Shown piece by piece: positions 40,695 to 55,304 of a stretch of 64,000 nucleotides of DNA. How positions within the stretch are numbered: position 1 is the first letter of the stretch; each line of letters opens with the position of its first letter. The stretch is taken from assembly GCA_000181795.3 (NCBI GenBank), contig CM012955.1:1604366-1668365 (forward strand). Reading direction: 5' to 3'. The notes below the pieces were generated by a model. It saw only the letters and a program-made list of their open reading frames with translations. It did not search any database and was not told where the DNA came from. The position numbers and the translations under genes are program-made. The DNA is from Trichinella spiralis (taxonomy: Eukaryota; Nematoda; Enoplea; Trichinellida; Trichinellidae).

Positions 40695-43600
40695 AGCAAC
40701 TACCTTCAGTGAGCAGGAAGTTATGTGAAATCTCAACAATTTTTGGCTTATTACTTTCTTTACAATGCATTTTGTTATTTTTTTAGTGTTAAATTATAGT
40801 TATCTTATATTATGGTTGATTTGTGATATTTGTATTATTTATATGCAGTTATTGTTGAATCATAGTTTCAAGGAATATTTCCATGTATGTATTAGTGTTA
40901 TGTTTTGTGTGTGTGTGTGTTGTTCATAACTTTTACTCATTATTATTGAATACAACAAAAGCAAAGCTATGTTGTATGTTGTGAAGTGTTATATACTTCA
41001 ATTGTTAGAATTGATATTCCTCTTATTTTGATATATTTTATCATGCTGAAAACTATCTGATTTTGATCAGTTATATGCTGTGATTATTGCAAGTTTTTAT
41101 TTACAAACAATAGTATCAGAAAATTTCATTAAAACCATGTGTTGCATTTTTTTGTTAAACTGCTCATTTGAAATCAATGTAAAATATGCACCAAATATGC
41201 TATTTTATTCTGAAAAATTATCAAATTTTCTTGAACATCTGAAGCTAGATTTGTACCTGAAATTTTATATTTTTAGTACTGTGACGCTTGATTGCGATGA
41301 ATTGGTTAGAAATTTGATGCATTTTTTGTGCATATTATAAAAAGCAGTTTAGCATATGTAGCTCTACAACTACTAAAATAAAAACTTTTGATTATATGTG
41401 AAACTATCATTTATTCTGTAATTAACTAAACTTTCAAAAAATTCTACTGATCACAGACTTTAACCCTAGCAAGTTTTTATAGAAAATTTTTAGTATACTT
41501 TTTTGGAAGAGACGTTTTCTTTATTGAATGCATCGAAACATTAATTACACTCATCGCTGCATTTTAACAGTGTGCAATAATAATAAGTTGCATTTGTTAA
41601 ATTTTATTAATAATGTCAAAGAAAACTAGAAGTAGAAGAAAACTAATTTTCACACGCATAAAGAAAGATGTGCACATTCATAAGCAAAATATTATCATGT
41701 CTACTCTATTTGCTTATTATGCAAATAGTTGTGTTATCTTTAGTATTATTTATTTTGTGATAAGAAGAAAGAAGCTGAAACGGTTTTAAGACAGATGCAA
41801 AGATTATTTATGCATTTGAACGGTAAACAACGATGACTTTTGTTAGTCAGTATGCTGAGATCTCAGAAACAAATTGCATCAAATTACCACCAGTAGTTAT
41901 TACTTTTATCGACAGTATGGACATATAAGTAAGTAATCGCATTTTTGTTGATTCGTATAACTTGGAAAAAATTGTAAATTAAAGTAAATTAAAACAGAGC
42001 AAGAAATGTGAAGAATTTTAAAAAAATAAAGCGAGAAAATCCCATTTAAATAGACGAATATTACAATTTAATATATATATATATATATACATAATTACTG
42101 GAAGCTCATGTATATATATATATATATATATATACATAAAGTTGTCGAGTTCAATAACTACTGATCATTTTTGATTAATTTATAATTAAATTTCATTTTT
42201 TAATGAACATCGTAGATGATGATGATACTTTTCAGTATCTTTACTCAGTATTAATAAAATAACATTACTGGTGAATATAGCATGGCATGAAATTGCAGAG
42301 TAGATGCAGCTATTTATGATGATTTATGTAAACAATGCAAATAGCAGTGATAAGCTGTTGCTGAACTCACGCATGAATTCATTTACAGACTGTTGTTGAT
42401 GATAGTGTGATTTAAATAATGATAAAGATGCAAATGGCGATGAACAGTGATTAATTAAGTGAATGAATCTGTTTTACATTTGCCAATACTTAAAGCATAA
42501 TAAATAATTGTTTATGCCATGCAAATGACATAAACCTATGTTTTGTGAAAATATGGCGTCATCTGTTTTATAATACATTAATTAAAGAATCCAATTGTAT
42601 CACTGGGAATCTTCAAAAAATTTTGAATGTTTACTTTAAATTTGCGTAACATTTACTGGAATATTTTAGTTTTGTGCAATACAGTATCTAAAAGAATAAA
42701 AGAATGTACATTTAGCTTGTCTGTTGATTTGATTTGATTTGATTTTATAAGAGAAACAATTTTTGAAGTGAAGAATAAGTGAAAAAAGAAAATTTTTTTG
42801 CAGGTTCCAAGTTGCTGAGTGTCTTAGGTCTAGAAATAAATTTTTAGCATTTTCTACAAGTAACCCTTTTCAGTAAAAAAATTTTTGAAAGTTCTTTTTC
42901 TGTTCAATTTTTTAGCTAATAATTCATTTTACATTATATAAAAGCATACATAATTGCTGGAAATTCATATATTAAAAATAAGTTTACAGTATGCTGGCTA
43001 TTTCTATGAACCGTAAGATTGAAAAACATGATAAAGTGGATAAAAATCATGCAAATTAAATTATATTTAGCCAGTAATTCTTTGTTGATTATCTATATAT
43101 TATGTAAAATTTTTAAATTAATTTAATTTTCTCAGTCAGGTTGAAAAATTTGCATGTGGTACATATTTTTCAATGATTAACGGCTAGTGTTTAGCCTTTG
43201 CATACATTTTGTTCAAACATTGCTTGTGCAGACATTGCACCAGTGCGTGTCATGCTCCGTTTGAAATTCAGTTTTGAAGAACTTTGTTGAGGTTTAAGTT
43301 AATATTGCGTGCTGACGCTTGAGGAATAACAATTGCGACGGCAGAGCCTATTTGGAAAACAGCGTCATCGCGTCTCTGTATATTTAACAGAGCTGTGTTT
43401 CTTATCATGTTGTAAGGTAGCTTTAATTGTTAGCATTCAGACAAACTCATTTTCTGACACTGATTCAATGGCCCACCCTCAAGGGTGACAACAATGGAAG
43501 CAAACTGTTTCAATGCGGCTTCACATACAGCTTTCTCTATTCTTTAGTATTACCCTTTGCAAAGGTCATTCTTTCGGTCAAACTGACTGCGCTAAATAAA

Positions 43601-46600
43601 AAAAGTTCTTTGTTGGTGGTCTATGGTGACAGATGCAAACGGAAACAAACGCTCTACCAATATTAACGTTTATTTTTCTGTCAAGAACCCAACAAATGCT
43701 GTGTCAGTCAATTAAGTCTATCTGGGGTAAACAACGGTGTCGTCCGACCGTTATTATTAAGGTGTTATTGATCACCAAGAGTGCTTATACAAAGAAATCA
43801 AATATTTAATCTTTTAGTGACACATGGATCTACTGCAAAAATTATCACTTTCAAAGTTGGACTTTTCTTATTGCAAAACAAGAATATGACACTTTCTTGT
43901 ATTTAAACGTGCTAGAAGGAAACTAAAGACAAGCCAAATACAGCTGCTCATTTCACACGCGCTGGCGCAATACAAAACTAATCATTTTACATACAGTAAG
44001 ATTGCCAAAATCAACTAATTTTCATGTGTATTTGCAATTCAGATGGCTATTCTCAAAAACAAGATAAATGAACATGAACCATATTGTAATTTTTCTTGAA
44101 TTTTTTCTCATATCAAAATAAAAGCACCAAATTAGGATGAAATAGAAACAGTTAATAATTTACATTCAATCCTTGATTTCGATTAATTATCGCCCGTTAG
44201 TTCAACTTTACTCACTTTGAGAAACATTATAAAAATCTGATAGAATTATAAGTATTTCAAAGAAAAGGAACAGAGTCGTTACAAATTCAATTTGTTCTTA
44301 CTGAAATTTACTAAAATACATGCGTTCCGGGTAAATGCATAGAGTTCTCACTAAATACACAATATTATTATGCATGCAAAGGATTTAAGAGGGCGGAAAA
44401 TAACAGATGTTAGGAAAACATTCAAAAAGAATTTCCAGATTTTCATTTAAATTATAAAACTGTTCTAATTTTAAAAAATTCACACGCTATTCAGATAGAT
44501 TCTTAACTTTAATAAGCTAAAAGCAGTTTTCTCATCCATACTTGTTTATGAGATTTGTAATAATTGTTTTTCTTGAAAAGCGATGAAAGAGTTCCAAGCA
44601 AACTCAACTGTGCTATTATCATGTGAGCATGGTCATTTAATGATAAAATGCTCAACAAAGGAATGATTCCATAGCCCCAAACCAACTCTGTTTATATTAG
44701 AAGTGCATTTTTATTACTTTACATTAATTATGCAAATTTCATGTTGAATTTTCAGAAATTCATGACCTCTGAATATAATTAGCATTTGAGCATCAGAAAT
44801 CAATAGTACTGCTTGAAAACTAGCTAGTAAGGATTTTGTATTTTAATTTGTAGTAAGGGCAACGTTTCTTATTAAAAAGGTGTGAAAGCAGAATACCAAA
44901 TTAAAATGTGACCTTCATTTAGGAGTTCGTAAAGAGAGCTGTCAAAACATTGAAGATGTGTCCTATTTTAAAAGATTATTACAACATCTTTATGCTCTTG
45001 AAGTTCACAGCCGCATTTTTCTGAGCACACGATGCATTTATTAATATTTAAATGAAAGTTTTTTTTAATATGTTTTCTTTAAATTGACCGAATATTGCTG
45101 TACTTTTTTAAATAATATGCGTAGGAATTTCTGTTTCGTTATTCACTTTAAGATTTGTGTAACTGGCAACATACATACTCTATGATAAGATCAGTCGTTC
45201 ATCGCCTTGACACTTGAAAAGCGACACTAGCAAAATGATTTTAATACGTTTCAGTGTCTGTCACCTGACAATCAAATCAATCTAGTATCTTCATATTGGG
45301 GACAATGTCACAACAATGTTCTTCTGGCATTTAAACGGATTAGTAGACAGTTGACAGGCCAGCGACAGGAATGATTGTACGATTTATTTTGAAAGTTGGT
45401 AAGATAATCAAGCAAGACGTGTCCATTAAGACAGTGAAAGAAACTTGTTGTTGTTAAATTAAAATTTTCTATCTGAACTGATTACTGGAATCAACTTGTT
45501 AAAATATTTGTGCTAAAACAAAGTGTGCTAAATTCATATTTGCTTGTAAAACAATTTTTACTTTTCACTGCCTGCTCTCTTTGGAAAGAACTTATTCTCT
45601 TATTTAAAATGCTGACCATAAAGCAATGGTGCAAAATTAAATTATTTTTGACAATCAAAAAGTATATAACAACCAAAGTATGACTGTTTTATAACTTGCC
45701 CCAAATGCAATTTAGTATTATTAGTTTTTCCTAGCCACCTGCTTCTTTTAAGTTTTGCCTCGATAGGCTTAGTTCACTATAGTCATACAATTGCATCAGT
45801 TAACAAATGGGGGACAGCCATTTGTACAGTTAACGGTCATTTTCTAGTCACGCATCATTGAAAATCGGCAACAGGCCAAGAACATTACCGATTAATGATA
45901 AAATAACTACAGAAAGGCACGACTTCGTCAAGGACGCCGCCATCAAGGCGGTAAGACTTTCTGCTCATCATCTTTAGCTTCACTACTGCTTCTTGACACT
46001 TATGCCAATTTGTTGTTGACGCTTTTCGACAAAACTTCACTTATATACTAATAACTTTGAAGTTTCTAAACGATTTCATCGTGCCAATTAGGCTAATCGG
46101 ATGCATTCCAAAGTTGTCAATGCTGTCAATGTAACCTTGAATTAAACTCTTCTTTTGCTTAACGATTGTCTAGCTGGCGTCAAGTTTAAGTGTTCGGTAG
46201 TCTGTTTTTCACGAAACCACACAAGTAAACACCTTCAGGGTTTCTTTTTCTATTTGCAATGTTTAAATTGAAAACTTCCAATCAGTCAAGCAAATATATC
46301 TACCTGGAGCTCTCAACAAACATTTTAAATACACTATCAAAGCAAAAGTGATTCACAGATTTCATAAAAATGATATGTTTTCTACTGTAGTTAATACTAT
46401 TACATTATAAATTTAAGAATTCCATTATAAATATATGTCATTTAGTTTTAGTTGGACATTTATGTTCAACATGAAAAGATTTGTGTTCAACATGCACAAA
46501 TATGTAGCTATGATTTGCATTTTGTTCAAACGTTTAAGTCAGAATTCAAATAAAAATGCATTTTAAACTTTATATATAGGCTTTCTTTGAAAATTAAAAA

Positions 46601-48621
46601 ACGCAGTACTTTAATTATAAATAGGTAAATAAAATTTGAATTAAAATTTCTTTGAATTTAAATGTCACTTCGAACTTTACATGGTTGTCATGCTTTGCAA
46701 AATCACTTCAGAAACGAACAAATTTTTCACTTGTTATTATTTTACTGTTTCAACAGGTATTTACAGAAAAAGTGTGTTAGTTGATTAAATTGTGATTAGC
46801 ATTTCATCTAAGAACAAAATTTTGATATCTAAACTGAAATTACGTTTGACAAGTCATAAAGAGTACCACCCCTTTAAATTAAAAAAGACAAACTTTGCAA
46901 TTAATGAAATTTCAACGTTCATTTAAGTACTGTTGGAAATAGTTAACTGCAAATACGTTAACAGTGGTCTTTTGATTTCCTAATTTAACAAGCGTTAATT
47001 ACACTCAGCAAATTTAAAATTTAAATACGTGCATTCGATGATTTATGATCTTTGCTATCAATCGAAACTCTCTTTTGTAAATTCAAAATGACTTATTATG
47101 CAGCATTTCAAATCTTATTCAAAAATGTTTTTTTTCGAAATGGCCTGTTACATTAAAAATTTAATGACAAAAGTAAATCAGTAATACATTCCATTACTGC
47201 TAAACTAATCTTGTTTTTATAATAAATAATTTCAACTTAAGATATACTTTGATCTAGCAGAAACAGTAAAATGGACAAAATTTCGAGGTTAATTTAATAA
47301 ATGACTGGCTTCTATTTTGTTAAAATAGTGGAAAATAGTTTGATATATAACTGATACATTTGATATATTTCATGTTTTATTGCATTTCAAATTCTGCATT
47401 AAATAGCTGTTCATAAGGCGCAGCTGGTTTTCTGTCGTAAGAATTTTCAAATTTTATTTCAGTCAAAAATCTTTATTTTCAGCAAACTTTTTGCTAATCA
47501 ACAATTATGCTCTTTTATAACAGCACTATTTTCAAAGTAAAATTAAAAAATGTTTTCAATCTGCCTTTCCCGCTTTTACAGTTAAAGTTACGAATGAAAC
47601 TTAAATATTTGCATTATTAAAATGCGCATAATTTCATAATGTAGGAAACAGATTTTTCAGAAAGCATAGAGCAATTATCCCTGACCTGATTTAGTATTTT
47701 TACTATAATGATGACGGCAGTTTTAAATAGCCATTAGCTTTTTTGCTGCAAAAGTATTATAATAATTGGCAATTTAAGCTTTAATTTTCCTTCAGCAGTA
47801 TTTCATATTGTCTCTACTGGTTAATACATACATTTTAGTGATTTAATATTGTCATATAGATTTAAACAAATGTGCTGCATATTACATCAGCTAAATGCGC
47901 ATTTTTGAAAGAAAGTGGTCCAGATTAGTCAAAGCTTGACTATTTAGAATAAGCGATGCAGAACTAGAAACTAGTAAAAACTGTCACGCATTTGCTTTCC
48001 AAGCTGGTAAGAGCATGTAAGACAGCGGCGGATTATCATTCGTCACGTTCATTCTAGTTAATGGAAGGGTAAAAGAAGATTTAGGCACATCCAGAAGTCG
48101 GAACCCGTTTACTCAGCAAACTTGACTCAATACATTGTCTCGGTACATCGACAAAGAGGAATTGTCAACGGTCAATTCAGTGGTCTAATGTGTTTCACAC
48201 TGCGATGAAAACAAAGTTAAATACATAGTCACTGAACCGGCTTGCACTTTTCACGCTTGCTAACCACTTCCCTCTCAGCGCACTTCGGTCATGTAAACAT
48301 GGAAAAAATCTGGAAGATTTCAACAAAAGTTTTATTTCACCTCAGGAATGAACACTGGGAAAATGTTTGTTCGTGTTTTTGCAATGCATTTCATATCAAA
48401 GTCAGAAAATTTACAGTAGGCTTTAAAAAATGAACATACAAGTAGATCAGTGCTTGTTTTTTTTTTCATTCACCAACTTCTATTGAATTTTCTATACATT
48501 AAAAGCTTCAATTTAAAACAAATATTTTTATCTTCTGATCAGATGACAAGCAGAGTTAGCAGATGTTCCGGGTGGAATGATCCATTGGGAAATTCCAACA
48601 TTTTACAAAAAAGACTACTTT
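40695..48621. other. 7.9 kb gene-poor block, PiT to goosecoid
   Basis: No gene found. AATAAA at 41377-41382 may serve PiT. TA runs lie at 42070-42089 and 42110-42134. From about 43.2 kb to 44.4 kb and from 45.7 kb to 46.3 kb the sequence is less AT-rich and less repetitive than usual for this window, but open frames there (for example 43427-43666) have no splice sites or domains. The block lies 3' of goosecoid, so distal regulatory elements are a reasonable expectation. I could not identify specific sites. Confidence 0.5.
42070..42134. repeat. Paired (TA)n microsatellites
   Basis: Two TA arrays (42070-42089 and 42110-42134) flank a 20-nt unique spacer in the gene-poor block downstream of the PiT gene. 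Confidence 0.85.
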
Positions 48622-49502
48622 TTATGTGGCTGACAATTCACCGTCACTACAATAAGAACTGTCGTCTACGCAGACGTCATCCAAGTGGCCTGATGATCGT
48701 GAAGAACGATCATCAGCTTTAGAACCGAGTTCTTCTACTGATTGACATTCTGATTTTACTTCATCTACATCATGAGAATTGGACAAATTCATGCATTTTT
48801 TCTTCGCTTCATTCTCCTCACGTTTCTGCTTACGCCATTTTGCACGGCGATTTTTGAACCAAACCTTAATTAATAAATGTAAAATGCTTATTTATTAATT
48901 CAAATATTTTACAAAAAATACTTCAACTCGTTCTTCTTTTAAATCTGTTTTCATTGCAAGTTGCTCTCGAAGTAAGACATCTGGATAATGGGTTTTTTGA
49001 AAAGTTGTTTCCAATTCAACAAGCTGTTCTTCACTGAAAATGGTTCTGTGACGTCGTTTCCTCCTATTAGATAAGGGCAGCGCGCCTGGAAGTAGTGTTG
49101 GTGATAAGAACCTGTGAAATGGCATGACAGATGCAGCCGCTATTGCATTTGTATTTTTCAACCCTAAAAGTATTTTAAAGTGAATTTTGAATGCTAAAAA
49201 CATGCATATCACTTACCATAAACTTCAGGAGATGGGTAAAAACTGGTTGTTGACCACGGCAAAGCTGTCATAGGTACAAAACAGGGCTGCATACGAGAAG
49301 CATTTATCAAATCAGCATTTGATATTGGTACTTTGGTTGAGGATAGAATGTTGTCAATGGAAAATGCTGTAGATGCGTTTCTCAAACTGGATGTATAGGG
49401 ACCTTTTGGAATTCGATTTGCTTGACAAATATCCATGTATGATTTCATCTGTTCATTTGAGGTAACCCAATATGAATAAGGTATACTCGAGAAAAAATTC
49501 AT
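48622..49502 (-). CDS. gsc: Goosecoid-type K50 homeodomain transcription factor
   Basis: Nuclear repressor acting in axial and anterior patterning in animals. Exons, 5' to 3': 49502-49217, 49163-48922 and 48864-48622; 256 aa, about the length of vertebrate goosecoid. An eh1/GEH Groucho-binding motif FSIDNIL sits at residues 47-53, and a PWSTTSFYP stretch follows. The homeodomain (about 131-190) starts [13 protein letters not shown], continues through [11 protein letters not shown] and ends [19 protein letters not shown]. Lys180 equals homeodomain position 50, which predicts binding to TAATCC-type sites. The third helix is split by a 57-nt intron between Glu and Val of VEVWF. The C-terminal tail is acidic and Ser-rich. 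The chosen ATG gives the typical short N-terminus; the frame is open further upstream without another conserved start. The gene stands alone between long gene-poor blocks. Confidence 0.94.
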
Positions 49503-52500
49503 AATTTCAAATTGCTCGCTTCTCAAAGAATGTGTAATAACTGACACAAACTTGACAAGACTGATGACGATGAGAAAGATAAAGCACAAATGTCACCTTT
49601 GCAGTTCAATTTGACCGAACTCGATAAGTGGTTACATGACCGGAAAGTGATGGATAAAGAGGTGTTAATTTTCTCACTTTCTATTGGTTCAACCTAAAGT
49701 CAGTTGGCCAATCGTTGCTCTGCTTCCGCCTGATTAGTCCACAGCTGATGCTCGACTCCTCCTAGTTTGTCATAGTGCACGATGTAAAGGTGGAGCAATA
49801 GTGATGAACATATGCAAAACGCATGTTTTTGCTTATTATAACTCTAAGTGGGCAGAAATGTTCACCAGGGCTGCGCTTTAAACGTAAAAGAATGTTTCAT
49901 GCTGACTATATTATAATGAAGAGAGGAGCGGAAAAGGGTCACGACCGGCTTTTCACATTCATTCTTTTTGACTGAAATAGAAGATGATTTCCTTCGATGA
50001 GCGGATTAGGACGTTTCTTGCACAGTCAGCCATAAATTCATGAAGACATAAACATTAAAAGTCTTAATGCAATCAAGTAGAAAATTGTTTATTATAGATA
50101 AGCTGAAATGATTAGAAATAAGCAGGCGGCACTTTTGCGCTTACCGACAAGGTGTTAAGGTCAGCGGGATGTCGTCTGACTGAAGAGGTATTAACGACAC
50201 TGAGATCTATAATTAACAGCCGGCTAAGGTCACACGGCTGATCAAGGACCTTTTAATTCTTCAAGATCCCTTCAAATGCCTCAATGGATCACTTTATTGG
50301 CTGTACACGTTGCGTTGTTCACTTCCTTTTATACGAAGTTGTTTTCTTTTAAAATATTCTCTGTGAAATTTTTTTCAGTAATTTTTACTGCAATTTTTTC
50401 CATTCAACTTTATTGAACATGTGAAAGTTATATGATTTACTTTATGTTAAATAAATGTATTAGTAAGAGTAATGTAACCGAATTTTAAAAATTTGATATT
50501 AGATTTGCAACACAACAGTAATAAATTTTCAATTTAATATATTTATAAAGCATCATAAAACGCAATATTCTGTCAAGTACATTAGAGTATTGTTGAGCTA
50601 TACTTCAACTTTAAATTCTAATAATAATAATGTAGTTCAATAAAAATGATTTAAATTTAAACTGTTTAAAATTACATTGAACTGAAATATTTTAAAACGC
50701 AAAAAAACTGCTGGTTAATCTTTGTTTGCTAATCATGTCATTATCTATTTGCAATTTTTCTTTTTGCTGTTATAGTTGTTAAGCAAATAGATGCTCTTTT
50801 TTTAATGAAGCAGATCGATACTTCTTAAAATTATACGCTTATAACAATGAATAATTCGCAGCATTTAATTTAAAAGTGACAGCTTTTGAAAAGAATAACC
50901 AGTTTCAAGAAGCATGAAATAGTTCTAACAGTATCAGTACAGTGTTTCTGCAATCATTTAAAAGAATTCAATTATTTGTCCACAATGTCCTACATATGTA
51001 GTAACAAGTAAATGAGGTCTATACAGCTCAAATTTTATGCAATGACTGAAGGCAATAAAACGTTTCTGTCAAATTTTTTTAACAGAAAGATGTATTGCGG
51101 TTGTAGACGTGGTTTACTATTTTAACTTTTGCTGTCTATGAATAGATTGAAATGCTTTTCTTTATCAATTAATTTGAATTATTCAAACAGACTTTGAACA
51201 GACAAATGAAATATAATGCACATGAAATGCATTTTTAACACAAGTACTAAGATGTTCTTCACAAAGGCATTTTCCCTGAATAACTGAAGTTAATGCTCAA
51301 AATGCACGGAATTGCTCTGATATGCTTTAGCTGACTCAGTATAATAAGTTTTTTTCCTAAATTCTTGTGAGTTGTTCACGTCGAGCATTATAGCAAACTT
51401 CATGAAAACTGTTATTCATTGAGAAGAAACAAGATCGCAATTGCATTATACAATAAATGACTGGCTGGAAATGTTCATTATAAAAAAAGTTTGGAGTTTC
51501 CATTTAGCTAAGTGCAATGCCCTTTCAATCAGACTTCCAAATTATAAAAGTGTATGCAACTTTGAAATAAAGACTGACTGATAGTTGACTGCATTTTCAG
51601 CATGCTCATTGGTCTGAGGTGAAAGTAATAAAAGTTTGCTTTTTTACTTAGTTCTGTGTGACAGGTGTGATGTGAAACGTTTAATTAGCTGAATTACTGT
51701 AGCTCAAACGTAATGAACGAATGAATGTGTAGTGTATGAATGTTTTTTGTTAAGCCAAGTTCAACAATTCTTCAAATTATTGTTATGGTGTTTAGTGTCA
51801 TTTACTCTTAGTCTGGCCATGCTTATATAGGCGTGTCAGCAGGTTTGACTTCAGGATAAGCACTGAAGCTTTAAGCACTTGACATCGGCTACCTTTATGG
51901 AATTTGTCTCTTAACTCGGATGAGAGACAGCCAACAGACCGTATTAGACGATTTTCAAGAATAGGAAGTTAGCAAAGGGTCGAATCTTGTTGACTTTACA
52001 TGCTCCCTGAACGCTTGAATAGTCTAGACTGAATTAACTGCTAAGCTTAATCATAGCTATAGGGTGGTCGTCAGCTATAGTATTTGGTTGGCATTCGGTC
52101 GCCACTTGACAATACCAGTGTGCTTTTGTTTGCCCAACGATCGACCAGCGTGAAACCCAGTCTGACGCTTGTCCGGCAAAACAAACGCTTTTGCACCTCA
52201 ATTGTTGACATTGCGAATAAGCTTGTCTTCCTTCCAATACTAAACTGGCACTTGCTTAACGCCGCGCGTGCGATTTTAACAGCACTTCAACCATTGGCAC
52301 ATTTGGATTGCGTTTCTCTGCAAACATGTAACACTTTCGTTGTGGTTGTCAAATCGTTCAACCTCATCCTGTCCGTTTGTTCGATTTTCAATTCCGTTTC
52401 ATAAACGGACAGCAGTACTACAAGTTGCATGGAACTTGCAAGTTTCATAAATAAACAAAAACCCTTTCTCTGGCTATTTTGTTAAGCAGACATTATTTTC

Positions 52501-55304
52501 TTCTTATTCTTATTAATAGATCATAAATTGAACTGTCCGGCATTTCTGACAAGTCAAGCAAAATTTCAACATAAAACAACACGCCTTAATTTACCACTAA
52601 TATTCTATTTTTCACTTCAATAAACTTGCTTGCATGCTGATGTTACATGTTTTATCCCCTTTTAATTTTTTGTGGTTTTATTTTACAAATTTATTAAAAA
52701 AATAAACAAATTACGATGTTAGGTTAGGTTTCATGAAGTTTAACTTTCATATCGACTTTTATTAACTGATTTATTAGTAACTTTTGAATAATTAATCAGT
52801 ATTTGTCTGTTTTTTAATGATTCCTTTACATTTATAGCATTTAATATAAGCTAAGGAATGTATTATATTTAAAGTGCTAATGTGAACATAAAATATACAA
52901 ATTCAAATGAATGAATGAATGAATGAATTAATTAATTAATTAATTTGATATTAAAATAAATTCAAATAAAACTATTAATATTAACATGAAATAAATTAAA
53001 ATAAATACACAAAATCAAGTAAAATAAAATACGTTCGTTTTTCACTGAATTTATAAATTTCATTTAAAGTATGGGAAAAGAAAAGCGCCACTTTATTTTT
53101 TAATAAAGCTGTTGATTTCGTTCCTTTGAAATGGGAAAACGTAGAAGATGGAAACATTGCTTCAGTTTTATAAATGTAACTAGGAAACAAAATATTTGCA
53201 AAGGCTAAATGGTTAAATGCTTGAATACAGTGATTTTTAATTGTGTACAAGTGTCATTGCAGTTTCTTACATACAGTGATCAATAGCATCATGTATTGCT
53301 CTATTGAAAGAAAATATTTCACAATAATTTTTGCCTTCACTAAGTCAGAACTTTTCCTTTGATACTGTTTATGGTGTTTATGCGGAAATGCAAGCCGGTA
53401 ATCTGTGAACTACTTAGCACCTTGATTTGTATATTGGCACAACATGGCTAATGCAGATGACCGGCAACTAATTAGGAAAGGATTATATGCAGCAGCTGCG
53501 GTTGCATTAAGCGACTCTGTGCTGTTGGCTATGCGGTCAGTAGGAAGCTTGAATTGCTTGCAGGCGGTCATTGTTGACTCTGAGTTGTTTTTAAACATGA
53601 ATAAAACGACGGATCAAGTTTTGTACGCTTTCTTGCACCTCTGTGCTAGTAAATCTATAATCAAACAGCTTAGTGGAAGATTTCGTTGCTGATGTGATGA
53701 TTAATCTAAACTAGGCAATGGCGTCGGCTTATCCGACGCGTCCCGTAGACTGTAAACTGGAGCCTAAAACTAGCGATGTCAGGTGCATAAGCACTGCTAG
53801 TTCATTTCTTGTATCTTATGCTATCAACGTAAGCTTATTTAAATTAGTTCAGCTGAGGCTTTGCAATTCATTGAACTTTGTTTAGTACAGTATAGAATAA
53901 CAGAAATAAAGTTGACTGGACAATTGCCATAGTTTTTAATTTTTGCACTTTTTAACGCACAAAATTTGATATATTGAGCTGGTTTTTGCGGGCTGCAGAA
54001 AACCATTTCAAGTTTGATATTAATTTTACAGCTTTAAATTATTCCTACAAAAATTAGAATAGAATTCATCCTTGAACTTGATCGCTAAAACGTATAATGC
54101 AATTTCCTAACTGCTAAACAGCCAATTTCTTATTTATCCAGTTTTATTTTTCAACAATGCTCAAGGAAAACAACGTCGGTTAGTTCAATCATTTACATTC
54201 AATAGCTAAATCAAATAATTACTGTTTATTCTCTAGAAAGCGGTCAACTAGAAGCTTGAAACTGAAATGTCAGTAATAAAAGTCATCATCCAAGGAAATT
54301 GCAATTTAAACAGCTTTTTATGAGTTATTTAATGAGCAGCAGTTATAAATTACTTGCCCAATAAGTTATCTAATTATTAACAAATCATAACTGTTAAAGG
54401 TTAATATAAATGAAATCAAAAATATTCTTTCATTATATTTTTTATTTAATGATTTAATAATTCATTAATATTCCACATACTTTCCTTCATTTTTGCTGAA
54501 TAAAATTATCAACGTGGAGTAGAGTGAAGCAATAAATACGCTTAACGGGTAGAGTATTTTGCATTTTAAATAATAAAAAGTATTTCTAGAACAGGTAATA
54601 AACGATTTTGCTATTCAGACAGCAATATTTTAAAAAGTTTGAAATATTATAAATATAATAGAATTTCTGCTATAGAGTCAATTTTTAGTAAATAATTTTT
54701 TATTGGTATTTTAATACTGGGCTTACGCGTTCTTTAAACAGTCTGCACTTGCCGCTAACATATTCAGTGAGATTTCAATTCATATACTAATAATTTGAAA
54801 TGTGATTTTGTTTAATTTTATATGGCAAATTCTGTTTGACTTTGCAGCAACGTCAGTTCTCCTAATAATTCGATGCTAAAGAAGTGATAAATTCGAATTT
54901 ATCATTAATTTATTTACTTTAATAAATTAATTTTGACTATGTAATGCCGTTTCAATGTATCAAATAATGTAAATTTAAATTAAATCCGCCGTTTTAAGCA
55001 TATATGTCTTCACAAGAGTTGCATTGATACTGGATGATATATTTTAAACCGTTGCATGCTTATATTTCAGTTCATTATTAATTTTTCAGGAAAAAATGGT
55101 AATAATAAAACATTTTAAATAACAAAATAAAGTTTTGCAATGCAGCATTCCTGTTATGTGAAGGATTTTTCTCGGTAATTAACAAAGGAAGTATTATCAA
55201 ATTATACCTCATTACTTCTTTAGATACAGTATTCGTATTATGATCTGCAGTGCCGATTGTGACCGTTGATTTGGATAGTTGCATTTATCGTTTCAGTTCT
55301 TGAA
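49503..55304. other. 5.8 kb gene-poor block upstream of goosecoid
   Basis: It holds the goosecoid promoter side (49503 onward) and, at the far end, the NFRKB-like promoter. Apart from a doubtful 82-codon frame at 53444-53692, I find no gene. The stretches 49.6-50.3 kb and 51.8-52.4 kb are more complex and GC-richer than the surrounding AT-rich DNA and are candidate regulatory DNA. A short TGAA/TTAA simple repeat lies at about 52908-52945. Confidence 0.5.
53444..53692 (+). CDS. Doubtful small open frame, 82 codons
   Basis: Runs from ATG (aacATGGCT) to TGA without an intron, in a patch that is GC-richer than its flanks. The product would start MANADDRQLIRKG, with an Ala-rich helix and a Cys-containing C-terminus. 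No domain or signal peptide is recognisable and no neighbour supports it. It could be a small single-exon gene, a decayed gene piece or chance. Confidence 0.2.
   Translation: MANADDRQLIRKGLYAAAAVALSDSVLLAMRSVGSLNCLQAVIVDSELFLNMNKTTDQVLYAFLHLCASKSIIKQLSGRFRC

Noticed and set aside
52034-52404. Overlapping open frames on both strands
   Set aside because: Frames overlap in opposite directions in a slightly GC-richer patch, with no motif and no exon borders.
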